A DNA stretch of 64,000 bases from Mesorhizobium sp. ORS 3359 (GCA_000824845.1 CCNC01000090.1:36547-100546); one strand, 5' to 3'; numbered from the stretch's first letter, positions 35,692 to 44,763 are shown. The notes: generated by a model not told the origin, from the letters alone. Numbers and translations: made by a program.

Positions 35692-35832
35692 CTAGCAGCG
35701 CGTCGACCTAATGGTCCAGGTGAGGCTGCCCGGTGGCTGGATCGCCTCCGCTCGCCGCGAGCGGTCGTGACGACGCAAGGCATTGAAGCCCTGCGCGGCC
35801 AGCGCCACGCACCGCGCTTCGGAAACGGAGAT
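35692..35832 (-). pseudogene. remnant of a YcaQ/AlkZ-like gene 5' end
   Basis: On the minus strand a 46-codon open stretch reads ISVSEARCVALAAQGFNALR and then loses similarity. S-x-x-EAR-x-x-ALAAQGF is the opening of winged-helix DNA glycosylases of the YcaQ/AlkZ group. No start codon or continuation survives, so only the first helix is left. From 35508 to 35691 no family is recognised. Confidence 0.45.
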
Positions 35833-35842
35833 GTCTCCACCT

Positions 35843-36982
35843 TCAGGAGCGCGCTCCCGACACCGTCGCGATAAAGGCGCGCAGGTCGGCCAGCATCAGT
35901 TCCGGCTCTTCCAGCGCGGCGAAATGGCCGCCCCGCGGCATGTCGGTCCAATGCACGATGTTGTAGGTCTTCTCCGCAAACGAGCGCGGCGGCGGCAAGA
36001 ACACCGGATCGGGGAAGGCCGCAACGCCGGTCGGCACCTGGATGCGGGTGCCGGCCGGAAGCATCAGCGACTCCTCAATCCGGCTGCCGTAGTAGATCCA
36101 GGTTGCAGTCACGAACGATGCCGGCGCGATGTAGAGCATGATGTTGGTGAGGAGTTCCTCCTCGGAAAACTTGCTCCATATGTCCGGGGCGCCATCGGCG
36201 GTAGTCGGAAGATCGGCCCACTTGCCGAACTTTTCGAGTATCCAGCCTGCCGCTCCGACCGGGCTGTCGACCATCGCGACGCCAAGCGTCTGCGGACGGG
36301 TTTCCTGCTCGTGAAAGTAGGCCCTCTCCCAATCGGCAATCGCGGCCCGCTTGGCGGCGAAGGACTTCTCCTCGTCGGTCGTCGGAGCGGCATCCTCCGC
36401 GCGCACGGTCATCATGTTAATATGGATGCCGAGCAGAGCGTCCGGTCGATCATGCGCTGCCCAGGCCGCGATGCCGTGGCCCCAATCGCCCCCTTGAACG
36501 AAATACCGCGCGTCGCCGAACAGTTGGATCATCAGCCCATGCACGAGCGCAGCAGCCCGCCGCGGGCCGATCGGGCGCGTGATCGGGTTTGAGAACGCGA
36601 AGCCAGGAAGCGAGGGGACGACAACATCGTGCCCGTCCGCTGCGAGCGGCTGCAACAGGCGCTCGAACTCGAGATACGAGCCCGGCCAGCCGTGGAGAAG
36701 CAGTACGGGCGGCTTAGAGCCGTCACCCTTCACATGAACGAAGTGGAGCTGCTCGCCTTCCACGTCAGCCGTGAAGTTGGGCAGCGCGTTGAGGCGCCGT
36801 TCGACCGCACGCCAGTCGTAGCTGTCCCGCCAATAGGCGGCGAGTCGCTTGAGGTCATCAACCCCGACCCCCGCCGACCAGCCTCCCGCATCCGGCAGCT
36901 GGCTCCAGTCATAAGCCTCGACCTTGGCTCTGATCGTGGCGAGCCGTTCGTCAGGGACGTTTATTGTGTAGGGTGAAATCAT
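35843..36982 (-). CDS. epoxide hydrolase with EHN domain
   Basis: 379 residues. The EHN N-terminus (ISPYTINVPDERLATIRAKV) is followed by an alpha/beta core: LLLHGWPGSYLEF (oxyanion hole), FVQGGDWGHGIAAW (nucleophile Asp166) and MPRGGHFAALEEPELM (His near 353). This matches microsomal-type epoxide hydrolases. It opens epoxides to diols through an ester intermediate. Full length and intact, unlike its neighbours. Divergent to the truncated LysR gene, its presumed former regulator. Confidence 0.9.
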   Translation of the reverse strand: MISPYTINVPDERLATIRAKVEAYDWSQLPDAGGWSAGVGVDDLKRLAAYWRDSYDWRAVERRLNALPNFTADVEGEQLHFVHVKGDGSKPPVLLLHGWPGSYLEFERLLQPLAADGHDVVVPSLPGFAFSNPITRPIGPRRAAALVHGLMIQLFGDARYFVQGGDWGHGIAAWAAHDRPDALLGIHINMMTVRAEDAAPTTDEEKSFAAKRAAIADWERAYFHEQETRPQTLGVAMVDSPVGAAGWILEKFGKWADLPTTADGAPDIWSKFSEEELLTNIMLYIAPASFVTATWIYYGSRIEESLMLPAGTRIQVPTGVAAFPDPVFLPPPRSFAEKTYNIVHWTDMPRGGHFAALEEPELMLADLRAFIATVSGARS

Positions 36983-37140
36983 GATGTTCTCCGCTTAAGC
37001 TGGGATGCGGTTCCAGGAAGAGGGTGTCCACGAATCCGATATTGTCGATCGATGTTCTGAGAGCCGAAGACTACTCGGCATTACTGCTCGGTACGTCGCC
37101 GAGGTTAAAATCGAACCTCCTGCCTGTTGTTATCCAACGA

Positions 37141-37443
37141 ATGGATACCAGAAACCTCGATCTCGGCCTCCTCGTCACGCTCGAAGCCCTACTGGCAGAA
37201 GGGAACGTCACGCGTGCCGCCCGGCGCTTGAACCTGAGCCAACCCGCCTTGTCGGCCCGGCTGGCGCGGCTTCGCGATCAACTCGGCGATCCCCTCCTCA
37301 TTCCGGCACGGCGTGGGATGGTCCTGACCCAGCGCGCCGTCGAGCTTCGGCAACCGTTGCATGACGCGCTGGAGGGTGTCCGCAGGGTTGTGGCAGATGG
37401 AGTGCCGTCCGACCCAAGGTCTTCGGTCCAGGTTCAGAGCTAG
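37141..37443 (+). pseudogene. truncated LysR-family gene (HTH part only)
   Basis: 100 residues: MDTRNLDLGLLVTLEALLAE, GNVTRAARRLNLSQPALSARLARLRDQLGDPLL, then RRGMVLTQRAVELRQPLHDALEGVRRVV and a stop. The whole ligand domain of about 200 residues is missing. The first 85 residues closely parallel the intact LysR at 34584, so the two are paralogues. It is divergent to the epoxide hydrolase. It might still bind DNA as a short protein. Confidence 0.8.
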
Positions 37444-37577
37444 AGGCAACATGTCCCTTCTGGCGTGGTGTCGCGGATTGAATTAGCATTGCATCATGCT
37501 GCCCTGGCCGAAGGCGCCAGGGGATGCGTTTCGAACTTGCCCGGCAGAAGAGGCGAGCGGAACGCGGGGAGGAACCA

Positions 37578-38159
37578 ATGCGGAAGCTGCAGTCGCAAGG
37601 CGTTCATCACATCACGCTGGTCGGCGCCGGACGCCAGACCTCGATCGACTTCTGGGAGGGGGTGCTCGGCATGCCCTTCATCTTCGAGCAGCCCAATCTC
37701 GACAAGGCGAGCGAGAGCCACCTTTATTTCGACCCGGGGGACGGGCGTCTGGTCACGGTTTTCACCGACGAGAGCCGCACCCCGGTCAAACGGCGCACGC
37801 CGACCGATATCGGCTGCGTCCACCACATCGCCTTCTCGGTGTCGCGGGTCACCTTCCTGCAGGCGGTCGGGCGGCTCGACGAGCGCGGCATCAGGCATAG
37901 CGGCGTCAAGGATCGCGGCTTCATGGACTCGATCTATTTCGAGGATCCGCTGGGGCTGCTGATCGAGCTTGCGTCCTACCGTTTCGAGCCGCCGGCCGGC
38001 TTCACCCATGCAGACGTGCTGATGGAGGCGCACAGGATCCGCGTGGCGCGCGGCGACTACAATATCGCCGAACTCCATCTGGCCGATGCCATCCAGGCGC
38101 TGGTCGAGCGGTCGCGTGAAACACTGTCGGAAAACAGGGCGCCGAAAAATCCTTATTAA
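37578..38159 (+). CDS. VOC-family dioxygenase-like protein
   Basis: 193 residues: VHHITLVGAGRQTSIDFWEGVLGMPFIFEQ, SHLYFDPGDGRLVTVF, and IGCVHHIAFSVSRVTFLQAVGRL ... FMDSIYFEDPLGLLIELASY. His, His and Glu in the VHHI, VHHI and LIELA positions could form the metal site of ring-cleaving or glyoxalase-type enzymes. The ATG at 37578 has GGGGAGGAA upstream. A GST-like gene follows 22 bases later, so they may be cotranscribed. Confidence 0.85.
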   Translation: MRKLQSQGVHHITLVGAGRQTSIDFWEGVLGMPFIFEQPNLDKASESHLYFDPGDGRLVTVFTDESRTPVKRRTPTDIGCVHHIAFSVSRVTFLQAVGRLDERGIRHSGVKDRGFMDSIYFEDPLGLLIELASYRFEPPAGFTHADVLMEAHRIRVARGDYNIAELHLADAIQALVERSRETLSENRAPKNPY

Positions 38160-38181
38160 TCAGGTCAGAGGGAGGACCAAG

Positions 38182-39015
38182 ATGGCGAAGACCGCAACCA
38201 AGAGCGCAAAGAAATCCGCGGCCAAGGCCGCGCCGAAAGCAGCGGCGAAGACGGCCGCGAAGGTGACGGCAAAAGCCGCACCCAAAGTGACGGCAAAGGC
38301 AAAAGCAAAGCCGGCTAAGAAGCCCAGCATAAAACTCAGCATGCTGAGGCCGAGCGTCAACAACATGACGGTTAGGGTGTTCGCGCGCGCGGCCGGGCTC
38401 GATCCCGCGGAGACCGACGCCTGGGGCCATACGCGCTCGCCTGAGTTCCTGGCGCGCAATCCGGCGCATCTGACGCCGATGATCGAGGACAAGAGCCTGC
38501 CGCGCGGCGTGCTGTGGGAAAGCTGCGCCATCATGCAGTATCTCGCCAACAAGCACGGGCTGGAGAAGTTCTATCCCAAGGCGCCGGCCAAGCGGGCGAT
38601 GATCGACAGCGCCATGTTCTATCTTGTCGGTACGCTTTATCCCTATGTCGCGCGCGCGACCTATCCGGCGCTCGGCTTTCCGCAATATGCCGGCGAGGTC
38701 GGCCACAGCGACGCCCATCCCGACAAGAAATCGGAAGCGCAGAAGGCGGCGATGGCCGCGATCACCGAGCCGCTCGAAGTGTTTCACTCTTTCTTCCGCA
38801 ACGGCAAACCGTTCATCGGCGGCAACAACCCGTCGATCGCCGACATAAGGCTGGGGGCAACGCTCGAATTCCTGGCGGTCGTCGACTATGCGCTGCCCAA
38901 ATGGGCGAAAGAGTACATGGCGGCGCTGGAGAAGAAGCTCGGCAAGGCCTATGCCGAGCCGGCCGGCGACGTGCGCGGCTACATCGCGCATGTGAAATCG
39001 CAGGCCAGGGCGTAG
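38182..39015 (+). CDS. glutathione S-transferase with histone-H1-like N-terminal tail
   Basis: 277 residues. Residues 1-50 are a Lys/Ala/Pro-rich tail (TKSAKKSAAKAAPKAAAKTA and similar) of the kind seen in histone H1-like and HU-tail proteins, with no hydrophobic core. From about residue 51 a GST fold follows: IKLSMLRPSVNNMTVRVFARAAGLD, LTPMIEDKSLPRGVLWESCAIMQYLANKH and the C-domain NPSIADIRLGATLEFL. The tail could hold the enzyme on DNA or another polyanion. GGGAGGA precedes the ATG at 38182. Confidence 0.83.
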   Translation: MAKTATKSAKKSAAKAAPKAAAKTAAKVTAKAAPKVTAKAKAKPAKKPSIKLSMLRPSVNNMTVRVFARAAGLDPAETDAWGHTRSPEFLARNPAHLTPMIEDKSLPRGVLWESCAIMQYLANKHGLEKFYPKAPAKRAMIDSAMFYLVGTLYPYVARATYPALGFPQYAGEVGHSDAHPDKKSEAQKAAMAAITEPLEVFHSFFRNGKPFIGGNNPSIADIRLGATLEFLAVVDYALPKWAKEYMAALEKKLGKAYAEPAGDVRGYIAHVKSQARA

Positions 39016-39113
39016 CGGTTGGTCGGGTTAAGGTTTCGTTTACCTAAGACCTGTCTACTGGTCTCAGTCCTCGCCGCGACCACGGATGTACTGGCGCCAT
39101 GACGAGGCAAGGG

Positions 39114-39145
39114 AAAGGTCGGCTCCGTGCCGGCCTTTTGCTTTT
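39114..39145 (+). terminator. terminator after the GST gene
   Basis: AAAGGTCGGC (39114-39123) pairs with GCCGGCCTTT (39129-39138) with one G-T wobble, then TTTTGCTTTT. Confidence 0.75.
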
Positions 39146-39272
39146 CGCGGCCATCGCCGAAATCACGACAGTATGATTGCACCACCGACGGGCGGACCGA
39201 AATCCTATTGTCATCCTCGTCATGGATCGTACGATACCGTCATAGGCAGAGCGACGGCGACGAGGACCTGCG

Positions 39273-39638
39273 ATGAACACGGCAAGATTTCTTGTGATGG
39301 CGGGCACGCTGTCGGTTGTGCCCTTTCTATCGGCTGCCGCATCGCTCAACGGCATGAACGAGGTCGGCGCCGCCTTGCTCGCCTGCTGGACGCCGCCGGC
39401 CAATTCCGACAATTCCTCGGTCACGCTCAGCTTCAGCTTCAAGCGCGACGGCACGCTGATCGGGCCGCCTAAAACAACCGCCATCCATGTCGGCGGCGAC
39501 GACAAGGCGCGCAAGGCCTATGTCGACGCGGCGATAAAGGCGTTGAATGGTTGCCTGCCGCTCAGCCTTTCGCCGACGCTGGCGCAAGGCATCGCCGGCA
39601 ACGTCTTCACGCTGCAGTTCAGCTCGCCGAAGAAATAA
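39273..39638 (+). CDS. secreted TonB-C-like small protein
   Basis: 121 residues with a signal peptide (about residues 1-22). The mature part, LLACWTPPANSDNSSVTLSFSFKRDGTLIGPP then AYVDAAIKALNGCLPLSLS and GNVFTLQF, resembles the TonB/TolA C-terminal fold with two cysteines. The ATG has GAGGACC upstream. It may act in the periplasm; role unknown. Confidence 0.65.
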   Translation: MNTARFLVMAGTLSVVPFLSAAASLNGMNEVGAALLACWTPPANSDNSSVTLSFSFKRDGTLIGPPKTTAIHVGGDDKARKAYVDAAIKALNGCLPLSLSPTLAQGIAGNVFTLQFSSPKK

Positions 39639-39660
39639 GCGGCAGGCTCACCGTTTCAGG

Positions 39661-39903
39661 TCAGGCCGCGAACGCTCGATTTGGTACGCCTGACTTGGCA
39701 CGCCTAGCCTGGGCGTGTTTTTCCAACACCGGCATCTCGAAGACATAGTCGCTCCAGGCCGACTCTGGAATCTGCCCGGCCAGGTAACAATCCAGCAGAA
39801 GGTTCTGTTCCGGGGTAAGGGGCCTCGGCGCCTGCTCATGATCCAACCCAAGCGAATGGATCAGGTTCCTGGTCAGGCCAGAGACGGTGAAGTGAATGGA
39901 CAT
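39661..39903 (-). CDS. small hypothetical protein
   Basis: 80 residues starting MSIHFTVSGLTRNLIHSLGL then HEQAPRPLTPEQNLLLDCYL and GQIPESAWSDYVFEMPVLE. AGGAGA lies six bases before the ATG at 39903, a strong site. No family recognised; soluble and mildly basic at the end. Confidence 0.58.
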   Translation of the reverse strand: MSIHFTVSGLTRNLIHSLGLDHEQAPRPLTPEQNLLLDCYLAGQIPESAWSDYVFEMPVLEKHAQARRAKSGVPNRAFAA

Positions 39904-40058
39904 CTTCAGTCTCCTGGGTGCAGCGCGGATCACATCAGCACCGGAAACGTCCACCACCGGTCAAAGGTTTCATCAGCAATCGGTGATCGCGACGGCGGCT
40001 CGGTTTTTACGCCGGCCGTTGTTCGACTCTGTCCGGCCGGCACTGGGCCCACGGAACG

Positions 40059-40418
40059 TTATTCGCAGATGACGCGATAGCGCTTGCCGTCTTCGCCGAC
40101 ATTCCTGCAGGTGAGGGGGCTCTGCTCGCCGGATGTCGGGTCGGGCAGATCCCGGCCGAAGGACGATTTCTTTGAAGCGGGCCTGGAATGGCGCCGGACA
40201 GTCGGGCTCGCCGGCAGGCTTGCCGGCGCGCTTGGCGGCGGAGGAAACACATCCGACACGATCTGCCGCGAGGGGGTCGTTCCCGGCGGCGCCTTGTCCC
40301 AGACACGCCTGACATCCATCCGGCTGGGAACGATCACCGTGCCGTCGTCGCTTCGTGTGCAGGCGCCCGCTGCAAGCAGCGCGGGGCACAGGACGAAAGC
40401 GGCGATTCGATTGAACAT
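40059..40418 (-). CDS. small lipoprotein
   Basis: 119 residues. The signal sequence ends in LLAAGAC, a lipobox with the Cys to be acylated, so it is anchored at a membrane. A Pro-rich middle (FPPPPSAPASLPASPTV) leads to a short tail with two cysteines (PLTCRNVGEDGKRYRVICE). GAGGTG precedes the ATG at 40418. Function unknown. Confidence 0.65.
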   Translation of the reverse strand: MFNRIAAFVLCPALLAAGACTRSDDGTVIVPSRMDVRRVWDKAPPGTTPSRQIVSDVFPPPPSAPASLPASPTVRRHSRPASKKSSFGRDLPDPTSGEQSPLTCRNVGEDGKRYRVICE

Positions 40419-40623
40419 TAGCAACACCTCAGGTGCTTTATAGTGTGTCGTCGCCCCAATCGCCAACAGGCGGATTACCGCAACCGGTGCCATGATGCTG
40501 GTTTTCTCAACGGCATCGAACGGCAGGTGGTTGCGATCCATTATGGTTAGCGGATCGTTAATGCTTGTCGGGCACATTCCGCCGACGAACCGCGAAGGGG
40601 GGTTCGGTTGGGGTGGCAACAGC

Positions 40624-43600
40624 ATGGCGGACGTGGACAAGACGAGTGGGACTGGCGGCATGCGCGACCCCCTCGACGCAACGGTTGGGCATGACGACGA
40701 CACGCCCGCCGACGAGAGCGGCGAGCAGCATCTTGCCGATCTCGAACGCACGATGGACGCCATGCGCATGGGCGTCGTGCTGCTGGACGCCCGGCTCGAC
40801 ACGCTGATCATCAATAAAGCCTACCGGGAGTTGTCCAAGATCCCCGAGGGGGCGGTGACTGTCGGTGCGTCATTCAGCCGCCTGATGGATCTCAATCGCC
40901 GCAACGGCATCTACGGCGAGATCGACGAACAGGAGTGGCAGCGCTACCTTGCCAGCCGAATCGCGGAAATTCGTGCCGGTTCCGTCGCGCCGCGCGAGTT
41001 CGTTCATGCCGACGGCCGCACGATGATATTCTCGGTGACGGCGTTGTCCGGCGGCAAGCGCCTGTTGACCTACTATGACGTCACCGAGGTCAAGCGCCGA
41101 GACGCCGAGATCGAAAGAGCCAATGCCAGGACGGCCGAGACGTTCAGCAATCTCAGCCTGATGGTCGATTCGATGCCGATCGGCGTCATCGTTGTCGATG
41201 CCGAATTGCGCGTCGAGGTGATCAACCGGGCCTTCTACGACTTCTGGAAGGTTGATCCGCTGCGTGCTCCGGCCGGCATCTCTTTTCGCGACCTCATGGA
41301 AGCCACTCGTGCCGCCGATCCGTTCGGAGGCGAGGAGCGGAACTGGCAAAGCCATGTGGCCGAGCGGGAAGCCGAAATCCGGGCCGGCGCCGCAGGCTCC
41401 AGGCATTTGCCGCGCAGCGACGGCCGCACGCTGATCGCCTCGCTGGCGCCGCTTCCGGGCGGCAAGCGGCTGATCTCCTATGTCGACATCACCGATATGA
41501 AGCAGCGCGAGACCGAGGCCGAGGATGCGCGCAGAAACCTCGCCACCGTTCTGGAATCGCTACCGGCCGGCGTCATCATCTACGACCGCGACGACCGCTT
41601 CGTCTTTGCCAACCGCAAGCTGCAGGACACGTTGCCGGCGCTGAAGCCGGCGTGGCAGCCGGGTTGCACGTTTCGCGAAGCATTGATTCTCGGCCATTCG
41701 GTTGGCTATTTCCGATCGAGCGGCGACACCCAGATCGACAGTCTGTACGGCGTCGACACCGAGCGCTGGCTTGACGCCATGCTCAAGCGGTACCGTTTGC
41801 CAAATTCCGCCTACGAGCGGCTCAACGCCGACGGGCGCTGGTACCAGGTCTATGACATGCGCACCGATGACGGGACGTTCATCGGTGTGCGTGTCGATAT
41901 CACCGACATAAAGGTTCGCGAAAAGGCGCTGCGCGACTCCATGCGGCAGATCGACCTCTACCGGCACGTGATGGATGAGCTGCCGGTGGCGGCCTTCATC
42001 AAGGCCGACGATCTCAGCATGGAATTCGTCAACAAGGCCTGGTGCGCGCTGACCGGATTCGCCAAGGACGAGGTGCTCGGCAAGACGGATCGCGAGCTTT
42101 TCGCGTCGGAAGAGGCGGACGGCTTCAGCAATGACGATACCGGAGTCGTGGCAACCGGCGCGGGACGCGAGGTCGAGGAATCTGTCACCCATCGCGACGG
42201 CACCGTGCGGCAGCTGATGACGCGCAAGAGCCGGCTGGTGGCCATTGACGGGTCGGTGCATCTGGTCGGCTCCAGCACTGACATAACCGACGTCAAGGCG
42301 CGCGAGCAGGCGCTCCGGCAGACCATGAGCGAGAACGAGGTGTTCCGCAGCCTGATCGACAATGTGCCGGTGTCGATCTACGCCAAACGTTCGGACCTCA
42401 GGCAATTCTATGTCAACAAGGGCTGGTGCGATCTCACCGGCTTCAGCCGGGAAGAGGCGATCGGCAAGACCGACGTCGAGATATTCGGCGCCGACGGCGA
42501 AGCCTTCGTCGCCGGCGACCTTGCCGTGCTGCGGACCGGAGAGACGCAGGAGATCGAAGAGACGGTGACGCTGCCGGACGGCAGCGTCAGGCACCAGTTC
42601 GCGCGCAAGGGCGCGATGATCGCCTCGGACGGCTCGCTCTATCTCATCGGCTCCACCACCGACATCACCGAGCTCAAGCAGCGCGAGGCCGAGCTCAACG
42701 AAGCGCGGCAACGTGCCGTGCTCGCCGACCGGGCCAAGTCGGAATTCCTCGCCAATATGAGCCACGAGATCCGAACGCCGATGAACGGGGTCCTTGGAAT
42801 GGCAGAGCTTTTGGCAAAGTCGGACCTCGATCCGAAGCAGAAGACGTTCACCGACATCATCGTCAAATCCGGCAACGCGTTGCTCACCATCATCAACGAT
42901 ATCCTCGACTTCTCCAAGATCGACGCCGGCCAGCTGGTGCTCGACCCGGCGCCATTCAATCTTGCCGAGGCGATCGAGGATGTGGCGACGCTGGTCTCGA
43001 CGCGCGCCAAGGAGAAGGACCTCGAGCTGATCGTGCGCGTCCAGCCGGGCCTTGACGGCCAGTTCGTCGGCGATGTCGGGCGCATCCGGCAAATCGTCAC
43101 AAACCTGCTCGGCAACGCGGTGAAGTTCACCGACGAGGGCCATGTGCTGGTCGATGTGACGGGCGAGCGGGCTCCCGCGGGAACGAAGCTCACCATTTCC
43201 GTGACGGATACCGGCATCGGCATTCCCGAGGACAAGCTGAAGCTGGTGTTCGAGAAGTTCAGCCAGGTCGATACGTCCTCGACAAGGCGGCACGAAGGCA
43301 CCGGCCTCGGCCTCGCCATCACCTCGCGGCTGGTCGAGATGATGGGCGGCGAGATCGGCGTCGACAGCGCCGAGGGCAAGGGCTCGACCTTCTCGTTCAC
43401 GGTCACGCTGCCCAGGGCGGAGCAGAGTGGACAGCGCATCATGCCGGTCGACGTCACCGGCGCGCGTGTGCTCATCGTCGACGACAACGCCGTCAACCGC
43501 TCGATCCTGAGCGAGCAGATGGCGTCGTGGACGTTCGATGCCTGCGCCGCCGAAAGCGGCGCCGAAGGGCTTAAGGTGCTGATTGCCGCCGCTGCCTATG

Positions 43601-44379
43601 GTGTGCCGGTCGACTGTGTCGTGCTCGACTACCAGATGCCGGGCATGACCGGCGCCGAGATGGCGCGCATCGTGCGCAACACGGCGGGCCTGGCGCACAC
43701 GCCCATCATCATGCTGACCTCGGTCGACCAGTCGCTTGCCAATACCACCTATCGCGAGCTTGGCATCGATGCGCAACTGATCAAGCCGGCGCGCTCCTCC
43801 GTCCTTCTGGAAACGCTGGTCGCGACCATCCAGCGCCATCGCCACAGCAGCGCCGCGGCGCACCCCGCCGTTGGCGGCGGCCTATCGCAAGCCGCGCCGG
43901 CGCAGACGGCGACGTCGGACCGCGCCATGCTGCAGCCGCCGCCTGTGCGTGCGCGCCAACGCCCGGCCGAAGCCGAGCGCGGGCTCGACATCCTCGTCGC
44001 CGAAGACAATGAGGTGAACCAGATGGTGTTCACCCAGATCCTTGGCGAGACCGGCTACCGCTTCGAAATCGTCGGCAACGGCCGGAAGGCGCTCGATGCT
44101 TTCGGCAAGCTCAATCCGCGCATGATCCTGATGGACGTGTCGATGCCGGAAATGAACGGGCTGGAAGCAACAGGCGCCATTCGCAAGCTCGAGCAGGACA
44201 CGGGCACGCATGTGCCGATCGTGGGCGTCACGGCGCATGCGCTGAAGGGCGACCGCGAACGCTGCCTCGAGGCCGGGATGGACGATTACCTGCCGAAGCC
44301 GATCAGCCCGCGGGCGCTGCTCGAGAAGCTCGAGCGCTGGCTGGGTCCGGATATCGAGACCCGGCGCAGCGCGGGTTAA
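40624..44379 (+). CDS. soluble hybrid histidine kinase, five PAS domains and two receivers
   Basis: 1251 residues from MADVDKTSG (ATG 40624, GGGTGG upstream; an earlier ATG at 40492 would add 44 residues). No membrane segment. Five PAS units follow one another, the last two with FVNKAWCALTGF and YVNKGWCDLTGF. Then HisKA with FLANMSHEIRTPMNGVLG (His714), HATPase with IRQIVTNLLGNAVKFTDEG and HEGTGLGLAI, receiver 1 (VLIVDDNAVN, phospho-Asp1002) and receiver 2 (ILVAEDNEVNQ, phospho-Asp1171). It senses a cytosolic signal and passes phosphate to internal receivers; its output partner is not encoded nearby. Confidence 0.92.
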   Translation: MADVDKTSGTGGMRDPLDATVGHDDDTPADESGEQHLADLERTMDAMRMGVVLLDARLDTLIINKAYRELSKIPEGAVTVGASFSRLMDLNRRNGIYGEIDEQEWQRYLASRIAEIRAGSVAPREFVHADGRTMIFSVTALSGGKRLLTYYDVTEVKRRDAEIERANARTAETFSNLSLMVDSMPIGVIVVDAELRVEVINRAFYDFWKVDPLRAPAGISFRDLMEATRAADPFGGEERNWQSHVAEREAEIRAGAAGSRHLPRSDGRTLIASLAPLPGGKRLISYVDITDMKQRETEAEDARRNLATVLESLPAGVIIYDRDDRFVFANRKLQDTLPALKPAWQPGCTFREALILGHSVGYFRSSGDTQIDSLYGVDTERWLDAMLKRYRLPNSAYERLNADGRWYQVYDMRTDDGTFIGVRVDITDIKVREKALRDSMRQIDLYRHVMDELPVAAFIKADDLSMEFVNKAWCALTGFAKDEVLGKTDRELFASEEADGFSNDDTGVVATGAGREVEESVTHRDGTVRQLMTRKSRLVAIDGSVHLVGSSTDITDVKAREQALRQTMSENEVFRSLIDNVPVSIYAKRSDLRQFYVNKGWCDLTGFSREEAIGKTDVEIFGADGEAFVAGDLAVLRTGETQEIEETVTLPDGSVRHQFARKGAMIASDGSLYLIGSTTDITELKQREAELNEARQRAVLADRAKSEFLANMSHEIRTPMNGVLGMAELLAKSDLDPKQKTFTDIIVKSGNALLTIINDILDFSKIDAGQLVLDPAPFNLAEAIEDVATLVSTRAKEKDLELIVRVQPGLDGQFVGDVGRIRQIVTNLLGNAVKFTDEGHVLVDVTGERAPAGTKLTISVTDTGIGIPEDKLKLVFEKFSQVDTSSTRRHEGTGLGLAITSRLVEMMGGEIGVDSAEGKGSTFSFTVTLPRAEQSGQRIMPVDVTGARVLIVDDNAVNRSILSEQMASWTFDACAAESGAEGLKVLIAAAAYGVPVDCVVLDYQMPGMTGAEMARIVRNTAGLAHTPIIMLTSVDQSLANTTYRELGIDAQLIKPARSSVLLETLVATIQRHRHSSAAAHPAVGGGLSQAAPAQTATSDRAMLQPPPVRARQRPAEAERGLDILVAEDNEVNQMVFTQILGETGYRFEIVGNGRKALDAFGKLNPRMILMDVSMPEMNGLEATGAIRKLEQDTGTHVPIVGVTAHALKGDRERCLEAGMDDYLPKPISPRALLEKLERWLGPDIETRRSAG

Positions 44380-44422
44380 AGCGAATTTAGCCGGCAGGCG
44401 GGCGCAAGGCGTTGACGTATGC

Positions 44423-44444
44423 GTATGGTGCGATCGCACCATAC
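44423..44444. repeat. 22-bp perfect palindrome downstream of the hybrid kinase
   Basis: GTATGGTGCGA (44423-44433) is the exact inverse complement of TCGCACCATAC (44434-44444), with no spacer. An outer pair GGCGTT (44408-44413) and AACGCC (44452-44457) frames it. There is no T-run, so a regulator or nuclease site fits better than a simple terminator. Confidence 0.7.
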
Positions 44445-44763
44445 CAAAGCAAACGCCAAGCTCTGACAATCGTAGCATTGATTCCGCTCTTCGGTTACGG
44501 GCGGGAGCAGCGACCGCCAACAAGAAACAGCGTCGACTCTACCCCAACGGACCTGTTTTCGGCGATGGCCACGCCATGATCCGCTCTGGCATGCAGGCAA
44601 CGCGCTCTCGTCCGGATTTTATTTCCCGGCGGCCGCGATCCGGCCGCCGGGATAATTTTTGATTCAAAAGTCAGACAAGTCGCTGATTCCCGCGGCAAAC
44701 TCCGGCCGGCCCGCAGAGACCGCCGGAAGCCCCCCCGAGCATTCCCGTTCAGGCGTTACCGGG

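Noticed and set aside
31205..37443. complete integrative element at tRNA-Glu
   Set aside because: No integrase and no repeat of the tRNA 3' end were found in the window, so only a decayed region is claimed.
39654..39672. TTCAGGTCAGGCCG, similar to the end of the 13.5-kb repeat
   Set aside because: Similarity stops after about 14 bases, so it may be chance or a small remnant.
41560..43863. 767-codon open frame on the minus strand inside the hybrid kinase gene
   Set aside because: The plus strand encodes unmistakable PAS, HisKA and HATPase motifs; the antisense product is repetitive and family-free.
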